From Pigoraptor vietnamica (Eukaryota; Opisthokonta; Filasterea), in assembly GCA_943704525.1 (NCBI GenBank), contig CALSCQ010001465.1:1-45398 (forward strand): 45,398 nucleotides of DNA. Reading direction: 5' to 3'. The translations under genes and the position numbers were made by a program. The notes beneath the pieces are model-generated. The model searched no databases and was not told the origin of the DNA. It saw only the letters and a program-made list of their open reading frames with translations. Positions 1-11,100 of the stretch are shown here, in pieces (the first letter of the stretch is position 1; every line of letters starts with the position of its first letter).

Positions 1-66
<66 letters not shown>

Positions 67-82
67 AGGGAGAGAGAGAGAC
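1..82. repeat. (AG)n microsatellite at window edge
   Basis: Uninterrupted AG dinucleotides for the first 60 bases, then a short GGAG/GGGA interruption and more AG. Simple-sequence repeat; no gene signal. Confidence 0.95.
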
Positions 83-432
83 AACAGGCACTCGAAGAAC
101 TGATTTCTTGTCAATTTTATGTGAGTGCACGCAGCACATACATGCGCACAAATCACATTTTCGGCAAAATCCCATTGGAAAACAACGACGCGCGGCGGTC
201 CACACTGGCGCCCGCCGAGCGACGGCATACAATCCAACGCAACACAAGGAAGATGCACCGCACTCAAGCCATCTCTCTCACGTGGCAGAGAGGCCCCAGC
301 AGTGTGCAAGTGCAAAAGGGTGAATACGAACGTGACGCAAAAGAGACAGAGGAGAAGCACGCACGGGTGCGCAACAAGCGGCGGCAACAGCAAACGCGGC
401 GGCGGGAGAGCGGAGCGCGCAGAAAGCTCTCC
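83..432. other. Intergenic, 3' flank of ARL3
   Basis: The stretch between the AG repeat and the ARL3 stop codon holds no ORF with recognisable protein features. It should contain the ARL3 3' UTR. Confidence 0.6.
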
Positions 433-1606
433 TCACTTCTTCGACTGCGCCTTGTCGATCGCCTTGCAGCACCAGCCGAGGCCCTCCTCGAGACCCTCGC
501 CCGTCTTCGCAGAGCAGCCCTGTATTTGCCACATGCGGCCGCGGATGGCGTGCAGGTTCAAGCCCACGGCAATCTGCGCGCGCGCACGTGTGTGAGAAAC
601 AGAGCGAAAGAAAGGGAGGGAATATTCACGACCTCGAATCCGCAAGAGTGGGCGAATGACGCATGTATGTGCACTCGGAAAGCAAGCACTCATCTAAGAT
701 ATACACACGCGCACACACGCTCCAACACACATCTCACACGAAAAAAAAGCTGCACGAACCTGGTCGGCCTTGACGGCGTTCACGAGGTCCTGCTTGTTGG
801 CATACACCAGCACAGGGACACCCGACAGCTTCTCCTCGTCCAAAAGCACGCCGAGCTCCTGCCCGCTCTCCTCAAAGCGCTTCTTGTCACCGCTGTCCAC
901 GACATAAATCTGCAAGCGACGGAATATCTGTGAGACATCGAGAGAAGAGGGGGGGGGGGGGGGGCTGATGCCACGCACGATCCAATGTAACAGCGCTTGC
1001 ACACGCGCGCATTCATATACGTAGTCGTCGACAGGTTCACCCACCAACGCATCTGTCCGCTCAAAGTAATGCCGCCAGTACGGCCGAAGCGTCTTCTGGC
1101 CTGTGTCAGACCAGACACAGCGTTCACGTGAGTTCACACAGGCCATCATAACCAAATATTCGACAGTCGCAACCGCAGAGACCCGAAAACGGCCACCAAA
1201 CGGCACTCACGACCAGCACACGGCGCAAAACGCGCAGCAGCCAATCGACGCCACCCACCTCCAATGTCCCACACGTTGAGCTTGAAGCCGGCCTGCGATG
1301 CGACCGACTTGATGTTGAAGCCGTGCGTGGGCGTGATGAGGCTAATGTCCTCCGAGGCGAGCTTCTTGAGGATGGTCGTCTTGCCGGCGTTGTCGAGACC
1401 GAGGAGGAGGATGCGCACCTCCTTGTTTTTCTTTGTGCGCCACGAGCGGAGCGTGTCAAGAAGACCCTGCACGACATGGCCACGCGGAGAAGCGGGTTAG
1501 AGCGGGAAAAACAAACGTTGCGTACAAAAGTGGCATACGTGAATTCCGATTCGAACTGACAGCACACGCCGTCACACGAAATGTTACGCGTGGCGCTCCT
1601 CACCAT
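433..1606 (-). CDS. ARL3: ARL3-type small GTPase
   Basis: ADP-ribosylation-factor-like GTPase of the ARL3 subfamily. In other eukaryotes ARL3-GTP releases lipidated cargo from UNC119/PDE6D carriers, mainly for cilia. Five exons on the minus strand: 1606-1604, 1466-1259, 1100-1045, 909-760, 573-433, giving 185 residues with all phases consistent. The first exon is only the ATG, followed at once by gtgagg; exon 2 then supplies GLLDTLRSW. Visible motifs are the P-loop GLDNAGKT, a switch I region with [10 protein letters not shown], the WDIGGQ switch II motif, the NKQD guanine-specificity motif and the [11 protein letters not shown] motif. Sequence choices such as SEDIS, FNIKS and QIQGCSA fit ARL3 rather than ARL2. 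Gly2 is present but ARL3 is not normally myristoylated. Intron 3 carries a G run at 948-964 and other introns are CA-rich on the plus strand. It shares a divergent upstream region with MCMBP. Confidence 0.95.
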
Positions 1607-2284
1607 CTTTGTTTTTCAAGTTCGAAATAACTGTCGCGCACGCAACGAGCGAAGGCAGACCCCGCGAAAATGCGTCGCAAAACAAGAGCGAGTGCGAGAT
1701 TAAAGTGTCACGCAAAAAGGAGTGAAAGCTGATGTGTGCTGGCCAGTTTACGGCAAATGGCATTCACACACACACACACACTTGCGAGGTGGTTTCAGAC
1801 AGATTAATACCCAATTTCATATGTCGACTTTGTCAAGCATAAGACCCTTTCAATGCAACCAATAAGCAACTTTTCAAATTGGATAAGAAGCAGAATAATT
1901 GCCACCCTGTTTCACATTCCATAATAAATCCCACTCACTATGGCCTCACTATGGAAAAATCGCCGTCTGTTGATTTTTTCCGTCGCATGGCGACGATTGT
2001 CACGTGAGCACATTTGAACCGAAATCTCGGTAATTTATTTTCCCGCCAAAAACCCGGACTGGGGGTAGGGCACGTGTGGCGGGAGTTTCACTTGCCATTG
2101 ATGCTTGGCTGACACAACCACACACACCACACACCGTGTGCATCGAGCGTGCACACACCCACACACTCGCGCACACACTGCCCTTGAGAAACGCGTGCTC
2201 AAATGCGAACGTTGACAAGGTGAAAATAACGATCATCCCGTTAACACTTCACAATCTCGTTCTCGACGTGCGTCGACTGATAAA
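1607..2284. other. Divergent ARL3/MCMBP promoter region
   Basis: The 678-base spacer between divergent start codons. It is more AT-rich than the genes between about 1790 and 2040. It contains one strong E2F-like site (2038-2047, listed separately) and a CA-rich tract at about 2105-2180. No ORF of note. Confidence 0.7.
2038..2047 (+). promoter_or_regulatory. E2F/DP-like site upstream of MCMBP
   Basis: TTTTCCCGCC followed by AAAAA matches the E2F consensus TTTSSCGC on this strand and reads TTTGGCGGG on the other, so it is nearly symmetrical. It lies about 240 bases before the MCMBP start codon. MCMBP works in S phase, which makes regulation by E2F plausible; binding is inferred. Confidence 0.6.
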
Positions 2285-3689
2285 ATGCCGGCCGTCGGTG
2301 ACTGGATTTCCGATCCCCTTGGGGTTGTGTCGGCTCTTTTCGGTGAGTATGCGTAGAGTAAGCCCTGTCTTGCAGTGCGCCTTCAGCGGTGACTCACGTG
2401 CTGTTGTTTCGGTGCGCAGAGAGCCATGTGTCGCAGTCGGGTGCCCTCACCGACGACGGATGGGGCGTCCCGGAGTTCTTTGCGAGGAAAGTCGCGGACG
2501 ACAACGTGCGCAAGCAGGTGTGGGCGGACAATGTGGCATCTTCCATCATGACAGTTCTACAGCTGCCCGTCATTGTGATTTCAGCGCGATTGTAACCTTG
2601 CGCCATTCGTGCGCGTGCAGATTCCCTCGTTGAACGACATTCCGGTCGACCAGCTTCGGCCCAATTCGCTCGTGCGCTTCCGCTGCATGGTGCAGGACAC
2701 ATTCGAGCCCGAGGTGTATGCGGGGATAATCAAGTTTGTGAACACAGAGACCGGCGCTCAGGTGAGAACGACTCGCGCCGTCCAGACACTGTTTCTTCGT
2801 TTACACGTCAACTCATGTGCCCTTTTCTCGCGCAATAGACTGTGCGAACCGGAAAGTACCGCGACGTGATCAACGAGGGAGAGCAGAACGTCCCCGATCT
2901 GGAGGGCGCCATTCCTTTTGACCGCCACAGCCACTACTGCGTGCCCATTCCGGGCGAGTCCGCGTGGGCCAAGCAGATATCCGCACATGTGCCGTCCTCA
3001 ATGTCGAATGTGCAATGTCGGTGATCTGTCTGTGCGTCAACGCCATTGTGTCTTTGTAAACGCCTCGTTCCTTTTAGATCCCATTCGTCCCTTGTTCGTC
3101 TATTATACGCCGTTTTCCTTGACCGCGCCTGCACATCCATGCGGCCGATGTCGTCTCCTTCCAGCCAAGCCCTGTTGGCGAAGGTCGGCGCAAGCGGCGT
3201 GCCACTGACGACGATGATGACGCCAACATGCCCAGTGACGTCGCCATGTCGGAGGACGGAACGGCGCCGGCGGATGCGTCGGGTAAGTGGGAAAGAATTC
3301 CGCGGGCGGTGACACGTCGCACTATGTCACCCATTACATGTAGCAAATGCCGGAAGTCTGTGCGCACGACATGGTATATAGCGCTCGAAGGCGTTATCTT
3401 CCTTATTTTGTTGACAAATTTCACTTGTTTGCTATCGGCAGTGGTGCGTTCTCCTGAAGAGGCCAGCAAGCGCGTGCGCACGGAGAACCACGGCGCCGCC
3501 TCTGCGAGCCCACAGCGCCCCGCGCTGGATCTCACGGACCTCAACATGCCACTGCCGGGAATGCAGGGGCCGGCATGCATCGTGATGGTCGGTTTACAAT
3601 TGTCTTTGGTATTGTGCATGCGTGTCTCGTTTTGTCCTGCGTTGCGTGGTGTTGTTGGCAGGCGTACTATGTCGCGCGTTTGAGGGTAT

Positions 3690-3724
<35 letters not shown>

Positions 3725-5078
3725 CTATGATGTGCACCGTGTCCCTCGTACCAACACCCGTGCTTGTGCTGCGCAGGTGTACGCAAAGGACGGCTTCCGC
3801 ATCAACACGATGGTGGAGGTCATCGGCGTGCTTGCCGTCGAGCCCCTCTTCGCCGATAACAGGTCAGTGGACAATCCATTGCGCCTCACCGTATTGTCCT
3901 TGTGTGGGGTTGAACATCAGTTCCTTCAATTTGGCGTGATTCGCATAATATGAAATGTTGCAAGGTGTTATGAAAGCGTCCTCACTCTCCATTTGTACGC
4001 CCGTAGTGGCAACGGATTTGGCTTCGACGACGAGTCTGCGTCGCGCAATCTGCCGCCGTCGGTTGCCCCTCGCATTCACTGCCTCGCGCACCGCGTCATC
4101 ACGCACGCGAACCCGCTTCTGCCGGAGCCGATCGAGGGCAACGACGTGTGCGGTGTGTGTGTGTGTGTGTGTGTGTGCCTGTGTGTGCCTGTGTGTGCCT
4201 GTGTGCGCATGTGTGTGTGTATTGTGTGTATTGTGTGTAGTGAGTGTGTGTGTGTGCATGTATTTGGATGCGTTGCAGAAATTATGCGCCCTAACTCTCG
4301 GCGTCCGTTACAGTGCGCGCTTTCCCGGACATTGCCACGCACGCGCCGCAGCTACGCGAGAGCATCCTAGGCCTTCTTGTGCAAGCGCTCGGTGGCGATG
4401 CGCTTGCGGCCGAGTACCTTCACCTCCATCTTCTGTCCCACGTGTGAGTGCGCCTCTCTGTCGATTTTTGTCGCATGGCCTTGGCTGTTGGTGTGAGACG
4501 AAAAAAATCATTGCAGACACAACATGAACACGACGACTCACATGCACGCGCATATTTTAACACACGCTCTCTGTCACACACTCCCATTCGCGCAGCCATC
4601 TCAGGCGCGATGTCATGGCCGTCGGCAAGCTGTCCCTCAACCTCAGCGGCTTCCCGGCGGGACACCCTGAGCTGCCCGCGACGCTCTCGTCCGTCATTCA
4701 GTCGCTGTCGTCGCGCTGCCACGTGTTCCCGATGTCCGTACACAACCTCAACCGCTACCGCATGTCCCCTTACAAGGCACGCGCGTGTCCCCGGTTTTTG
4801 CGCTCGTGTCTGCTTGTTCTCGCTTCGGCTGTTTCATGGAACGCATAACTGTGGTCTTTTCATGCGGCCCTTTCCTCATCGCGTGTCTTACCTCCCACAG
4901 GACATTATCACAAATCGCCTCAAGTCGGGTGTGCTTCAGGTGCCGAATGGCACGCAGATGATTCTTGACGAGACGCATCTCTCCGCCGGTCGCCTTGAAA
5001 CCACCGGTGAGCGAGTGCACGTTTGAATTAACACAATTGCATGTTGAAAACATTCGCGCGCGCACAAACACACACACG

Positions 5079-5143
<65 letters not shown>

Positions 5144-6279
5144 ACACACACAAACACACACAAACACACACACACACACGCGCGCGCGCGCTACGCGGCT
5201 CATGAGTTCTTATAGGGATGCTTTTCTCCACGCAGGCGTGCTGAACATGCAGGCGCTCGAATACCTGCTGCAGTGGCAGCGCGTTGTGTATGACTTCCAC
5301 GTTGACCGCAAGGACTTTGACACGTGCCAGCGCGTGCTCATTCTGTCCGAGGGCAAGTCCATCCTCAAGACGGTATGTTGGCCTCTCAGTGCAGTGTTTT
5401 GTGTATGTGCATGTGTGCCTTTGTTGTGTGCACCGAGCTGGCGTCGCCGCGCATGTGCGGCATTCAATGCGCAAAGCATCCCGCGTGCGCTTCTTGCCTA
5501 TGTGCGCTTGTGTGCGTGTGTGCTTGCGTGTGTGCGTGTGCTCCGTGCTAGCGAAACAACGGAGAGTCCTTCGTGTATACCGTTGCTGATACGCATGGCA
5601 CGCGCAGCTCGACTGTCACGTGCCGATTCGTCCGATGGCCCCCCTCCCCTCGTCGTTCATGGGCCTCTCGGCGGATGTTGCCAGCGCTTACCGCCGTTAC
5701 TATGATATCATGCGCGCGCTTGATTTTGAGATGGACGAAGAGATATCAACGGTACGTGTGTGCGTGCGTGTGTGTATGTGTGTGTGTGTGCGTGTGTGTG
5801 TGCGTGCATGTGTGTATGCGTGTGTGTTAGTGTGTGTTGTCATCCGTGTGTCATGAGCTAGCCTGCACGCGTGTTCTTCTTCGTCTCCTTGTCTGACGTC
5901 GTCTTTCGGCCGAACAGCACATTGAGAACGATTTCGTGGCAATGCGAAAGGAAAATCCCGACGGAATTACTGTCGATCAATTTTCGCTTCTCCTCACGCT
6001 TGCACGGTTGGTTTCCCCTGCTTCCCCTGGTGCCTGCGCGCTTATGTGCGTGTATGTGCGTGCGTGTGCGTGTGTGTTCGTGTGAGCTCCCGTGGCCGCG
6101 CTATGCACTTGACCTGTCTCGAGTCGCTCGCTATGGCGCACTGGTGCTGAAAAGCACCATTCCCACACTGCAGTCTCATGGCACTCAGCCACGGTCGCAC
6201 GCGCCTCGTCGTCGAAGACTGGGAGCACGTCAAGGCAATGGAGACGGAGCGCCTCGCCCGCGTCGCAGGCGCCCGTTGA
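2285..6279 (+). CDS. MCMBP: MCM-binding protein (MCMBP/ETG1)
   Basis: Nuclear protein that binds MCM3-7 subunits and helps assemble or unload replicative helicase; its plant orthologue ETG1 also supports sister cohesion. Fifteen exons: 2285-2342, 2420-2517, 2621-2761, 2839-3009, 3165-3282, 3442-3587, 3777-3862, 4007-4152, 4314-4443, 4596-4776, 4901-5006, 5236-5372, 5608-5751, 5918-6006, 6174-6279. Phases agree throughout, giving 618 residues (human 642). Recognised blocks run in order: [13 protein letters not shown] start, [30 protein letters not shown], an acidic [10 protein letters not shown] linker, [29 protein letters not shown] and the C-terminal DDFHQ-like helical end. The exon 4 donor is uncertain (gtgcaa at 3010, or gtgccg at 2989). 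Exon 10 ends in a GC donor. Several introns hold long TG or CA tracts. Confidence 0.95.
3692..3722 (+). repeat. (TG)n tract in MCMBP intron 6
   Basis: About 15 TG units on the sense strand between exons 6 and 7. Confidence 0.9.
4153..4258 (+). repeat. Interrupted (TG)n tract in MCMBP intron 8
   Basis: TG units with CC, CA and AT interruptions begin directly at the 5' splice site of intron 8, so the donor itself (G|gtgtgt) is part of the repeat. Confidence 0.9.
4777..4900 (+). other. GC-AG intron (MCMBP intron 10)
   Basis: The exon ends TACAAG and the intron starts GCACGC and ends CCCACAG. Joining here puts YK next to [10 protein letters not shown], the same junction region as HKDYTANRL of human MCMBP, with phase 0 kept. 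The nearest GT dinucleotides downstream would break the frame. Confidence 0.8.
5071..5180 (+). repeat. (CA)n tract in MCMBP intron 11
   Basis: About 50 CA units with a few GA and AA interruptions. This is one of the few introns with CA, not TG, on the sense strand. Confidence 0.9.
5752..5842 (+). repeat. (TG)n tract in MCMBP intron 13
   Basis: TG-rich imperfect tract that starts at the 5' splice site gtacgtgtg. Confidence 0.85.
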
Positions 6280-6572
6280 GCACGTGACGGAGAAATCGTC
6301 ACGCACTGTAATATAAAACTTGTGGATGAAGTTCGGATGTGCTGGTGTCCGCAGTTGACTGATTGGGCGCACACGACGTTGTCGTTGGATGTGATGTAGT
6401 TACATAAGGCACTCGCAAACAACAAGACGAAGTGACAGTTACGCGCACCTCGCGTCCCAACCCTCCCTAACACGCGCGCGCACGCATACGCTCGACATTT
6501 TCATCGCTCACGAGTGTAAGAAATGGAATAGAAGTTTCACGCGCAACACACATTGCACGCCGCAAAGAACGC

Positions 6573-7307
6573 TCACGCCGAAAGCTGACACGACTGCGCA
6601 GCCTCGGCACTCGCCGCCTTCTTTGGGCGGCCAGAGTACTGCGCCTTCTCGGGGTCCAACGACGGCCACCGCGTGGAAGCTGCAGGCTCCCTGTTGAGCA
6701 CGAGACGGAGGGCGCTGAGTCCGTCGTTGAGGCAACGCTGCATCGTCGTCGGCGGCAGGGCGTACGTGCGCGCGAGGGATGCGAGACTGACGTCCGACAC
6801 CATCCACTGCACAGACATGGCCAACATCGCCAACGCTTCCACTTGGCGCGGTCTTCCCATCCGTGTGCCGTTGGCACTGCGACGGGTGGGCCACAGCTCG
6901 TCGAGCGCGGGCACAAACCGACGCAACAGCGACTTGAAGGCTGAGGCGTCCATCGCGAACGCGCGCCGGAAGTCTTCCGCGCCGCCAGACTTCTCTTTGC
7001 GGCGTGCCCACAGTCGCGCAAAGTCAGAGTTGCGGTGCGCCCTGCGAGTTTTGCTGGCGCTTGGTCGATTAATTCGCGGTGGCGCGGTTGTGGATGCGGG
7101 TGCGGCGGACGCCCGCGTGCCTTCAGCGCCGGCATCTGTCCGATTTTGCGACACTGGCGCGGATGCCGGTGCGCGAATGCGTGCGGCGGGGGGCCCGCGT
7201 GCCCTCAGCACCGGCACCATCTCGAACAGCGTTTCCCGTATCGACGCCGGGTTCCCTGTTATTAGTCTCGACCCGCGGACGACTGTTCGACGACAGTCCC
7301 CTCGCAT
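6573..7307 (-). pseudogene. Truncated Harbinger/PIF-like transposase ORF
   Basis: A 244-residue minus-strand ORF from ATG 7307. The N-terminal third is Pro/Ala/Arg-rich with a short duplicated stretch. The second half (from about MDASAFKSLLRRFVPAL) looks like the helix-turn-helix region that precedes the DDE nuclease in PIF/Harbinger transposases: FKSLLRRF, then GRPRQVEAL, a conserved W, LASLARTYALPPTTMQRCL, and RWPSLDPEKAQY. It stops soon after the WPS motif, so the whole DDE nuclease is absent; downstream sequence runs into the MCMBP 3' end and cannot supply it. Another frame upstream (to about 7430) also looks protein-like and ends at a possible splice site, so an upstream exon is possible. 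It could be a decayed DNA transposon or a domesticated DNA-binding fragment. No clear terminal inverted repeats were found by eye. Confidence 0.5.
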
Positions 7308-8146
7308 GTTCGCTGAGCGCGAACTCCAGGTCGTCGACCGCCGACGTCGAGGTCGTCGCCGACGGCTTCAGTTCACGCAACAACTGAGTGCCATGGACAA
7401 CAGCAGCGTCTCGCTGCGACAGCTGTCAAGGAAATAGAATAGAAGAGGGAATGGGATGCCCATTTTTTTCGAGACTCGCCCTCGAATGGCCGGAGCGGTC
7501 GCTTTTTTGCATCGCCTGGCGTGTGAATCTCTAAAGAACTGTTGTACCGATTTTTCAATTTTTGTTTTTTTTTTTTTTGCCCGCCAAATTGTAACAGTGA
7601 TGGCATCATCAAAAAAATTTTCGACTGCCGAATTGGAGTGTGTGTCATTTTGTGTCAAAATTGACGAAAATTCAAATTAATTGTGTCATACCCATGCGCC
7701 GACCAATCGGAATTGGCCTATTGTGACCGCAAAGCGCGCCCGAGTTACACACACACACACACCCAGTCACGCACACACACACACACACTCTCTCTCCTCT
7801 CACCAGCGTTCACACACGCACACACACGCACACGCACCACACGCACACCACACCGCGCAACACATTCCACCGCTCGCGGTAACCAATTGGCCTTCGCACG
7901 TGTAGCCGCCGGCGCAAAATCTCACTTGGGCCGGATCGCACGTCAGGCCGAATCCGCAGCAGAAAGAATTCGCCGTGTTGCGCGATTGCGCTCTCTTGCG
8001 TGAAGAGTGCGCTTGGGTCTCGACGGCTGTGATCATCGCCCTATTATCTGGGGCAGCTGCTTTCAAAGGGGACAGATTCCCTCTCACACGCAGCGCACCT
8101 CACATTGTAATTGCGTCAACGCGCATCTCTTTCAGCCCCCGCTCGC
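7308..8146. other. Intergenic with CA/TG microsatellites
   Basis: Holds an AT-rich patch with a T run near 7566-7578, a GCCCGCCAAA motif at 7579-7588 that resembles an E2F site, and several CA-rich tracts between 7750 and 7860. It includes the DEG7 5' flank. A protein-like minus-strand frame at about 7310-7430 may belong to the transposase remnant. Confidence 0.5.
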
Positions 8147-11100
8147 ATGGAGGGCGCGGAGACGAGCCTGAGGAAGACGGCCCTCGAGGGCATGCGGGCT
8201 GCGAATGGCGTCGGTGAAGATGCGTTTGCCCCGCCGGCGTACGCGCTCAGCAAGGTCGACGCGAGCCTCCATCCCCCGCGCGTGAGCACGCCAACGGGCG
8301 AGGCGGCTGTCACGCACATCAAGGAAGATGTCGCGTCAAGCGTGTCCGAGGCCATTATGGGAACCGAGGAGGCTATCGGAGGGGTGAATGAGGGTTGGCG
8401 TCGCACTCTGGAGAGGGTCGTGCCCGCGGTCGTTGCAATCAAGGTGTGCTCTGTGCGGGCGTTCGATACGGTGAGCGCGGGTTATAGTGTTGCGACGGGA
8501 TTCGTCGTGGATGCCAAGCGCGGCATCATCCTCACGAACAGGCATGTCGTGACTCCCGGTCCGGTCGTGAGCGGTGAGCATCTGAGAGGAGTAATGGAGA
8601 GAACGTGCTAGTGTGCGCGTGCGTGCGTGCGCGTGCGTGCGGGGTGGCTTGTCTGTGTGTGTTGAATAGCGGATGCTTCAAAGTGACAGACGTGCCTCTC
8701 TCCGCACTGCAGAGGCCACCTTCTACAACCACGAGGAAGTTCCCATCGCCCCGATCTACCGCGACCCCGTCCACGACTTTGGCTTCTATCGCTTTGACAC
8801 GAGCAAGATCAAGTTCATGAAGGTGCGCTTGCGCGTGGCTCTGTGTGTTGTCCGATGTCCACAAGCTTCGTAAGGGCTCTCTTATGCGTGAGAGTGCGCG
8901 CGCGTGTGTGGTGTGTGGTGTGTGCGAGCGTGCGCGCGCGTGTATGTGCCTGCGTTGGATTAAATTTCACCGTCTCCCACCAGGTCGTCGACATCCCCCT
9001 CGCTCCCGAGCGCGCGCGCGTGGGCACTGAGATCCGAGTCATCGGCAACGACGCTGGCGAGAAGCTCTCCATTCTGGCGGGAACGCTTGCGCGCGTGGAC
9101 CGCGAGGCTCCCAACTACGGCTCCGCACACTACAACGACTTCAACACGTTCTATCTGCAGGCGGCGTCGAGCACGAGCGGCGGGTCAAGCGGGTCGCCCG
9201 TCGTGGACATTGACGGATTTGCCATCGCCATCAAGTGAGTTTGTGTGCGCGCACGTGTATAGTACGTGTGTATGTGTATTGTGAGTGGTGTGCATGTGCG
9301 TGAATTGTTTAGAGTGGACGCGTGGCGGAATAGTGAATGGTGCGTATGTCTCGTCTCCCTCAGCACTTCTAATGTTTTGTCGCCCCCTTCTTTCCTCGCA
9401 GCGCCGGTGGCAAGCGGAAGGCGGCGTCGTCCTTCTATCTCCCGCTGGACCGTGTCGTGCGTGCGCTTCACCTCATCCAGAAGGGCATGCCTGTCACGCG
9501 CGGCACTCTCCAGACGATCTTCCGCTATCTTCCCTACGACGAAGTGCGGCGGCTTGGCATGCGCTCGGGCACGGAGGCCGCGTTCCGCCTCCACTATCCC
9601 CTTGCCACGGGACTTCTCGTCGTCGACCAGACCGTTCCCAAGGGCCCTGGCGACGGTCCGCTGCAGGCCGGCGACGTGCTCGTGCGCGTGCAGAACAAGC
9701 GCGTCAACTCGTTCGTGGTACTCGAGGGGATGCTGGACGACGCCGTTGGCCAGGAGATTGTCGTGGATGTCGAGCGCGGCGGCGAGCCCATTACATCGCG
9801 GATCACCGTGCAGGACCTTCACAGCATCGTGCCGACGAGCTACCTCGAGATGGGCGGCTGCGTCTTCCATTCGCTGTCGTACACGGTCGCGCGCAACTCG
9901 TCGGTGCCCGTGGGCGGCGTCTGCGTCGCGCACGCCGGGTACATGCTCTCGCGCTCGCTCGTGCCGAAGAATAGCATCATTCTGTCGGTGAACGGAACGG
10001 AGACGCCGACGCTCGACGCTTTCGAGCGCGCGATGGTCGTCCTCTCGGACAAGGAGCGCGTGACTTTGCGCTACGTCGCCCTCAGCGATCGCCACAGGGA
10101 ACAGGCATCGGTCATTACGATCGACCGTCGCTGGCACGCCATGACGCGATGCACGCTGAACAGCGAGACTGGTCTGTGGGAGGGCGTGCGCCTGCCGGAG
10201 CCGCCGCCGCCGCGCCCGATCGAGCCGGCGTCGACCACGTTTTGCGGCCTGAGCAATTGCAAGGCGGCCGAAGCCGTGCAGTCGTCGTGCGTCTCGGTCA
10301 CATTCGATGTCCCGCACTGCGTGTCGGGGATTGCCGGAACCAACTACACGGGCTTTGGGCTCGTCGTGGACGCGGAGAAGGGCCTTGTCCTCGTCGACCG
10401 CAATACGGTCCCGACGACCATCGGCGACGTCGTCATCTCGTTTGGCGGCTCGTTTGAAATTCCCGCCAAGCCCATCTTTTTGCACCCCGTCCACAACTTT
10501 GCGATCGTGCAGTACGACCCGGCGCTTGTCGGAGACACGCCCGTGCGGAGCGCCGTGCTCTCGGAGACGCCCGTTGCGCAGCGGGACTCGGTCCATCTCG
10601 TCGGCCTCACGCGCAGCTCGCAGATTGTGTCGCGGCTCTCGACGATCTTTAAGATCGAGAAGATGAACGTCCCACCGATGAGCCCGCCGCGCTTCCGGGC
10701 GACGAACGTCGAGGTCATCCACCTCGACAATGTGCTTCAGTGCATTGGTGGTGTGCTCACGGATGGAGGCGGCGAAGTGCAGGCGCTGTGGGCGTCGTAC
10801 TCGTATCAGAGCGAGGGTCAGAACCACGAGTGCTTCCGCGGCCTCCCCATTGAGATTGTGCGCGATGTCCTTCCAGCGCTGAGGGCGGGCGTGGAACCGG
10901 TGATCCGCTATCTCGACGTCGAAATGTGGCCCATTCTTGTGTCGGACGCTCGCAACCAGGGCCTCTCGGGTGTGTTGGCGTCGCGTTTGTGCGAGAGTGG
11001 CATGGTGTATTGTTGTGTTGCCGCTTCGCTTGATGCAGAACCGATGTCTGACTGCTGTGTGTGCTGCAGGGGACTGGGTCAAGCGCATCGAGTCGGCGTG

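Noticed and set aside
121-933. Long plus-strand frame of 270 codons over the ARL3 gene
   Set aside because: It is the antisense shadow of ARL3 exons; the minus strand has full GTPase motifs and consistent splicing.
9151-11088. A 645-codon minus-strand frame opposite DEG7
   Set aside because: Arg/His-rich antisense reading typical of GC-rich coding DNA; the plus strand has the protease motifs.
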